From Nitratireductor luteus (GTDB lineage: Bacteria; Pseudomonadota; Alphaproteobacteria; Rhizobiales; Rhizobiaceae): 64,000 nucleotides of DNA. A program made the position numbers and the translations under genes. Location: assembly GCF_026162365.1 (NCBI RefSeq), contig NZ_JAOANW010000006.1:186001-250000 (forward strand). The letters are read 5' to 3'. The notes below the pieces were generated by a model that saw only the letters and a program-made list of their open reading frames with translations, did no database searches and was not told the DNA's origin. Positions 59,784 to 64,000 of this stretch are shown here, piece after piece. The stretch's first letter is position 1. Each line of letters begins with the position of its first letter.

Positions 59784-60881
59784 ATGGCACCCGTTTCCCT
59801 AAGCAAGCTCGTAAAGCGCTACGGCGCGACCCAGGTGGTGCACGGCATCGACCTCGATGTCGCCGACCGCGAATTCATCGCCCTTGTCGGCCCGTCGGGC
59901 TGCGGCAAGTCCACCACGCTGCGCATGATCGCGGGGCTGGAGGACATTTCGGGCGGCGACATCCGCATCGGCGGCCACATCGTCAACGACCTGCCGCCGC
60001 GCGCCCGCAACATCTCCATGGTGTTCCAGTCCTATGCGCTCTACCCGCACATGACGGTGGCGGAGAATATGGGCTTCTCGCTGAAGATCGCCGGCAAGGA
60101 CAAGGCCGAAATCGAAACGCGCGTGGCCGAGGCGGCAAAGACGCTCAGCCTGGAAGCCCTCCTGGAACGGCGACCCTCGCAGCTTTCGGGCGGGCAGCGC
60201 CAGCGGGTGGCGATGGGCCGCGCCATCGTGCGCAACCCGGAGGTCTTCCTGTTCGACGAGCCGCTGTCGAACCTCGACGCCAAGCTGCGCACGCAGATGC
60301 GCACCGAGATCAAGAAGCTGCACGCCAAGGTGCAGTCGACGGTCATCTACGTGACCCACGACCAGGTGGAGGCGATGACGCTGGCCGACCGCATCGTCAT
60401 CATGCGCGACGGCCATATCGAGCAAGTGGGAACGCCCGAGGACGTGTTTCACCGCCCGGCCACGCTGTTCGTTGCCGGCTTCATCGGCTCCCCGCCCATG
60501 AATCTGCGCGAGGCCGTCGTCAGCGACGGCAAGCTGATGTTCAGGGGCGGCGACACGCTGCCCATCCCCGCCCGGTTCCGCGAGAAGGTGGCGGTCGGGC
60601 AGGAAGTGGTCTTCGGCCTGCGCCCCGACGACCTTTATCCCACCGGGCATGGCATCCATTCGGGCGAGGCCCACGAGGTGCACGAGATGGAGCGCACCGT
60701 CTCCATCACCGAACCGCTGGGCAACGAGACGCTGGTCTTCGTCAATTTCGACGGGATGGAATGGGTTTCCCGCATGCTCAACCCCCGCCAGATGAAGCGG
60801 GGCGATACCGTCAATCTCTCCTTCGACCTGTCGCAGGCGCATCTGTTTGAGGCCGGCACAGGCAAGAGCCTGAGGAGCTAG
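59784..60881 (+). CDS. Sugar ABC importer ATP-binding protein (UgpC/MalK type)
   Basis: A 365-residue ATPase. Walker A is [16 protein letters not shown], the Q-loop [12 protein letters not shown], the signature [16 protein letters not shown], Walker [16 protein letters not shown] and the switch [12 protein letters not shown]-terminal regulatory domain includes VVFGLRPDDLYPTG. It follows the permease by 6 bases and completes the CUT1 cassette; enzymes of the pathway follow directly. Confidence 0.93.
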   Translation: MAPVSLSKLVKRYGATQVVHGIDLDVADREFIALVGPSGCGKSTTLRMIAGLEDISGGDIRIGGHIVNDLPPRARNISMVFQSYALYPHMTVAENMGFSLKIAGKDKAEIETRVAEAAKTLSLEALLERRPSQLSGGQRQRVAMGRAIVRNPEVFLFDEPLSNLDAKLRTQMRTEIKKLHAKVQSTVIYVTHDQVEAMTLADRIVIMRDGHIEQVGTPEDVFHRPATLFVAGFIGSPPMNLREAVVSDGKLMFRGGDTLPIPARFREKVAVGQEVVFGLRPDDLYPTGHGIHSGEAHEVHEMERTVSITEPLGNETLVFVNFDGMEWVSRMLNPRQMKRGDTVNLSFDLSQAHLFEAGTGKSLRS

Positions 60882-60885
60882 AGCC

Positions 60886-62007
60886 ATGGCGCGCATCGAG
60901 AAAGTCGAGCTGCGGATGGTCGACCTGGTGCCGAAGGTCAAGCGCACCGACGCCATCCAGAGCTTTATCAGCCAGGAAACGCCCATCGTCGTCGTCACCG
61001 ATGCGGACGGGGCGACGGGCCTCGGATATTCCTACACGATAGGCACGGGCGGCTCCTCGGTGATGCGGCTTCTGGCCGATCATCTGGCGCCCCGCCTGAT
61101 CGGCCGCGATGCCGACCGCATCGAGGCGATCTGGCACGAGCTGGAATTCGCCACCCATGCCACCACCATCGGCGCCATCACGGCCATCGCGCTTGCCGCC
61201 GTGGACACGGCGCTTTGGGACCTGCGGGCAAAGAAGCAGGGCCTGCCGCTGTGGAAGCTGGCCGGCGGCGCCAGGGACCGGGCGCCGCTCTACACCACCG
61301 AGGGCGGCTGGCTGCATATCGAGGCCGAGGCGCTGGTCGAGGATGCGCTGGACGCCAGGGCGAAGGGCTTCACCGGCTCCAAGGTGAAGATCGGCAAGCC
61401 GTCCGGCGCCGAGGATTTCCGCCGGCTGGAAGCGGTGCGCAAGGCGGTCGGCGACGACTACGAGATCATGACCGACTGCAATCAGGGTTTCACCGTGGAC
61501 GAGGCGATCCGCCGCGCGGCGCGCCTGCGCCCGCTCGATCTCGCCTGGATTGAGGAGCCGCTGCCGGCCGACGACATAGACGGGCATGTGCGCCTCAGCC
61601 GTTCGACTTCGACGCCGGTCGCCATCGGCGAATCGCTTTATTCGATCCGCCATTTCCGCGAATATATGCAGAAGGGCGCGTGCTCCATCGTGCAGGTGGA
61701 TGTGGGGCGCATCGGCGGCATCACGCCGTGGCTGAAGGTTGCGCACATGGCCGAAGCCTTCGACATCCCCGTCTGCCCGCATTTCCTGATGGAGCTTCAC
61801 GTCAGCCTCGTCTGCGCGGTGCCGAACGGGAAGTATGTGGAGTATATTCCGCAGCTCGACGACATCACCGGCAGCCGCATGAAGGTCGAGGACGGCTACG
61901 CGGTCGCGCCGTCCGAGCCGGGGCTGGGCATCGACTGGGACTTCGACGCGCTGAAGGCGCGCAGCATCGCCGACGTCACGACCGAGATAACCGCCAGGGG
62001 AGGATGA
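60886..62007 (+). CDS. Enolase-superfamily acid-sugar dehydratase (mandelate racemase subgroup)
   Basis: A 373-residue enzyme. Lys166-x-Lys168 in SKVKIG, metal ligands Asp197 (MTDCNQG), Glu223 (IEEP) and Glu249 (GES), and the Asp272/His299 dyad (VDVGRIGG; PVCPHFLMELH) place it in the mandelate racemase subgroup, which dehydrates sugar acids. The length is shorter than that of classical L-fuconate dehydratases but normal for the subgroup. With the mutarotase, Gfo/Idh dehydrogenase and SDR around it, dehydration of L-fuconate, L-rhamnonate or a related acid is the best inference. It starts 5 bases after the ATPase gene. Confidence 0.88.
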   Translation: MARIEKVELRMVDLVPKVKRTDAIQSFISQETPIVVVTDADGATGLGYSYTIGTGGSSVMRLLADHLAPRLIGRDADRIEAIWHELEFATHATTIGAITAIALAAVDTALWDLRAKKQGLPLWKLAGGARDRAPLYTTEGGWLHIEAEALVEDALDARAKGFTGSKVKIGKPSGAEDFRRLEAVRKAVGDDYEIMTDCNQGFTVDEAIRRAARLRPLDLAWIEEPLPADDIDGHVRLSRSTSTPVAIGESLYSIRHFREYMQKGACSIVQVDVGRIGGITPWLKVAHMAEAFDIPVCPHFLMELHVSLVCAVPNGKYVEYIPQLDDITGSRMKVEDGYAVAPSEPGLGIDWDFDALKARSIADVTTEITARGG

Positions 62008-62008
62008 C

Positions 62009-62338
62009 ATGCAGCGCATGGGAATGGTCATCGGCCTGAAGCCCGAAAAGGTCGAGGAATACAAGCGCCTGCACGCGAAAGTGTGGCCGGACGTTCTTGC
62101 CATGATCTCGGCCTGCAACATCCGCAACTATTCGATCTTCCTGAAGGAGCCGGAGAACCTCTTGTTCGGCTACTGGGAATATCACGGCACCGATTTCGCC
62201 GCCGACGCGGCGAAGATGGCGGCCGATCCCGCCACGCAGAAATGGTGGGATGTCTGCATGCCCTGCCAGGAGCCGCTCGAAACGCGGGGCAAAGGCGAGT
62301 GGTGGGCCATGATGGAGGAGGTTTTCCATCATGATTGA
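62009..62338 (+). CDS. L-rhamnose mutarotase-family protein (RhaM/DUF718)
   Basis: A 109-residue dimeric alpha/beta-barrel-like protein. Tyr18 and His22 in EEYKRLHAKVWPDVL match the catalytic pair of RhaM, and Trp79-Trp80 (KWWDVCMPCQ) match the substrate-stacking pair. The family interconverts anomers of 6-deoxyhexoses (L-rhamnose, L-fucose). It is preceded by GGGGAGG, starts one base after the dehydratase stop and overlaps the next gene by 8 bases. It supports a deoxyhexose substrate for this operon. Confidence 0.88.
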   Translation: MQRMGMVIGLKPEKVEEYKRLHAKVWPDVLAMISACNIRNYSIFLKEPENLLFGYWEYHGTDFAADAAKMAADPATQKWWDVCMPCQEPLETRGKGEWWAMMEEVFHHD

Positions 62339-63401
62339 GTTCGACCCTTCAAGCCTCACCCAATCCTGGCCCCTGCCTTCCAAGCCGCGCCCGATCGTCA
62401 CCTTCGGCGCCGGGTCCATCGTCGGCGACGCGCATTTTCCGGCCTACCGCAAGGCCGGGTTTCCCATCGCCGGCCTCTACGACCCGGACCGGGAGAAGGC
62501 GGAGACGCTAGCCGCCAAATGGGACGTGAGGGCGTTCGGCAATATCGAGGAAGCGGCGGCGGTCGAAGGCGCCGTGTTCGACCTTGCCACGCCGCCCTCG
62601 CGCCATGCCGAAGTTCTGTCCGCCCTGCCCGACGGAGCGGCGGCGCTGATCCAGAAGCCGATGGGCAGCGACCTTAACGAGGCGACGCATATCCTCGCCC
62701 TTTGCCGCCAAAAGAAGCTGGTGGCGGCGGTCAACTTCCAGCTCCGCTTCGCGCCCATGATGCTGGCCCTGAAGGACGCCATCGCCAAGGGCCATCTGGG
62801 CGAGGTCGTCGACTTCGACGCCTGGCTGGCGCTCGCAACGCCCTGGCAGCTCTGGCCTTTCCTCAAGGGCCTGCCGCGCATCGAGATCGCCATGCATTCG
62901 ATCCATTATCTCGACCTGATCCGCCAGATCCTGGGCGATCCGCAGGGCGTTCACGCAAAGACGCTCGGCCACCCGAACCATGACGTGGCGCAGACCCGCA
63001 CCAGCGCGATCCTCGACTATGGCGACAAGGTGCGCTGCGCGCTGTCGGTCAATCACGATCATGATTTCGGACGCAAGTACCAGGCCTGCGAGTTTCGCAT
63101 CTGCGGCACGAAGGGCGCGGCCTATCTCAAGCTCGGCGTCAATCTCGATTATCCGCGCGGCGAGCCCGATATTCTGGAGATCCGTCCCGCCGGCGGCGCG
63201 GACTGGGTGAACGTGCCGCTGGAAGGCACCTGGTTTCCCGATGCCTTTGCCGGCCGCATGGCCAATCTCCAGCGCTTTGCCGGCGGCGAGGACGATGCGC
63301 TGGTCAGCTCCGTCGAGGATGCCTGGAACACGATGGCGCTGGTCGAGGCCGCCTATCGCTCCAGCGCCGCGCCGGCCACACCCCTGCCACGGAGGCCCTG
63401 A
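62331..63401 (+). CDS. Gfo/Idh/MocA-family oxidoreductase
   Basis: A 356-residue NAD(P)-dependent dehydrogenase. The N-terminal Rossmann part is [43 protein letters not shown], the EKP-like motif appears as LIQKPMG, and [10 protein letters not shown] and [13 protein letters not shown] (His in the catalytic helix) follow. Members oxidise sugars, inositols or deoxyhexoses; here a step from the free sugar to its lactone is plausible, ahead of the amidohydrolase lactonase. It overlaps the mutarotase gene by 8 bases and the MaoC gene as TGATG. Confidence 0.9.
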   Translation: MIEFDPSSLTQSWPLPSKPRPIVTFGAGSIVGDAHFPAYRKAGFPIAGLYDPDREKAETLAAKWDVRAFGNIEEAAAVEGAVFDLATPPSRHAEVLSALPDGAAALIQKPMGSDLNEATHILALCRQKKLVAAVNFQLRFAPMMLALKDAIAKGHLGEVVDFDAWLALATPWQLWPFLKGLPRIEIAMHSIHYLDLIRQILGDPQGVHAKTLGHPNHDVAQTRTSAILDYGDKVRCALSVNHDHDFGRKYQACEFRICGTKGAAYLKLGVNLDYPRGEPDILEIRPAGGADWVNVPLEGTWFPDAFAGRMANLQRFAGGEDDALVSSVEDAWNTMALVEAAYRSSAAPATPLPRRP

Positions 63402-63853
63402 TGGAAATCACCACCTATTTCGAAGACTACGAGATCGGCTCCGGGCGCACGAGCTTCGGCCGCACGATCACCGAGACCGATTTCGTGGTGCATGCCGGCC
63501 ATACGGGCGATTTCTTCCCGCATCACATGGATGCGGAGTTCATGAAGAAGTCCGAGTTCGGCGGGCGCATCGCCCACGGCACGATGGTCTTCGCCATCGG
63601 CATCGGGCTGACGGCGAATGTCATCAACCCGGTCTCGTTCTCCTACGGCTACGACCGGCTGCGCTTCGTCAAGCCGGTCTTCATCGGCGACACGATCCGC
63701 ACCCGCACCACGATCGTGGAAAAGCGCGACGACCCCAAGCGCCCCGACATGGGCCGGGTCGTGGAGCGCTGCGAGGTGCTGAACCAGAAGGACGAGGTGG
63801 TGCTCGCCGCCGATCACCTTTACATCGTCGAACGTCGCAACAAGACGGCATGA
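63401..63853 (+). CDS. MaoC-like hot-dog dehydratase
   Basis: A 150-residue single hot-dog protein. The catalytic pattern is [29 protein letters not shown] (Asp and His of the hydratase motif), then [24 protein letters not shown]. MaoC proteins hydrate or dehydrate enoyl-CoA thioesters. Together with the CaiB gene under the same regulator it hints at a CoA-thioester step, not part of the known oxidative deoxyhexose pathway. Start overlaps the previous stop. Confidence 0.9.
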   Translation: MEITTYFEDYEIGSGRTSFGRTITETDFVVHAGHTGDFFPHHMDAEFMKKSEFGGRIAHGTMVFAIGIGLTANVINPVSFSYGYDRLRFVKPVFIGDTIRTRTTIVEKRDDPKRPDMGRVVERCEVLNQKDEVVLAADHLYIVERRNKTA

Positions 63854-63858
63854 GATAG

Positions 63859-64000
<142 letters not shown>

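Overview
The window reads as chromosomal or megaplasmid DNA of a GC-rich alphaproteobacterium of the Hyphomicrobiales (Rhizobiales), most likely Phyllobacteriaceae or a close relative such as Mesorhizobium. This is inferred from the smo polyol operon, the split Tad pilus locus, the dense run of sugar ABC/TRAP transport operons with short ATGA/TGATG overlaps, the CtrA-type box upstream of the pilin and the palindromic intergenic elements of a rhizobial kind. No tRNA, rRNA, IS, phage gene or CRISPR array was seen.

Layout. (1) 1-432: tail of a GntR/FCD regulator. (2) 573-9734, minus strand: a polyol operon, smoC regulator - smoE - smoF - smoG - smoK - smoS, followed by a second SDR, a HAD phosphatase and an FGGY kinase. 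(3) 9999-11076: two small proteins of unknown function. (4) 11185-24477: a complete-looking Tad/Flp pilus locus split into two divergent operons. The minus strand carries flp-cpaB-cpaC-lipoprotein-tadG-two pseudopilins-cpaE, followed by an L,D-transpeptidase and a coiled-coil membrane protein. The plus strand carries cpaF-tadB-tadC-tadD-cpaA. They flank an AT-rich 659 bp control region. (5) 24553-32515: a pectin-oligosaccharide operon (GH4 alpha-galacturonidase, TogMNAB-like ABC importer, GH105 hydrolase) with a divergent AraC regulator. (6) 32531-42784: a LuxR-type response regulator and an 1125-residue transporter-histidine kinase-receiver fusion, divergent from urtABCDE (urea ABC importer). 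(7) 43154-51609: a uronate operon (uxaC, TRAP dctPQM, kdgF, kduI, kduD, uxuB) with a divergent GntR regulator. (8) 51966-64000: an IclR-controlled locus with a CaiB CoA-transferase, a signal-less solute-binding-like protein, an amidohydrolase, a sugar ABC importer, an acid-sugar dehydratase, a RhaM-type mutarotase, a Gfo/Idh dehydrogenase, a MaoC dehydratase and the start of an SDR. The composition resembles the oxidative L-fucose/L-rhamnose route, with extra CoA-type enzymes.

How it fits together. Blocks 5 and 7 are complementary. Oligogalacturonides or rhamnogalacturonides enter by the ABC system and are cut by GH105 and GH4; the resulting unsaturated uronate goes through KdgF, KduI and KduD to 2-keto-3-deoxygluconate, while UxaC and UxuB handle free hexuronates. 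Together with polyol, urea and deoxyhexose uptake and Tad pili, the picture is of a plant- or rhizosphere-associated scavenger. The most unusual items are the transporter-like sensor kinase next to urt, the CaiB / cytosolic SBP-like pair preceded by an 18-codon ORF, and strong hairpins immediately downstream of all five transporter solute-binding protein genes.
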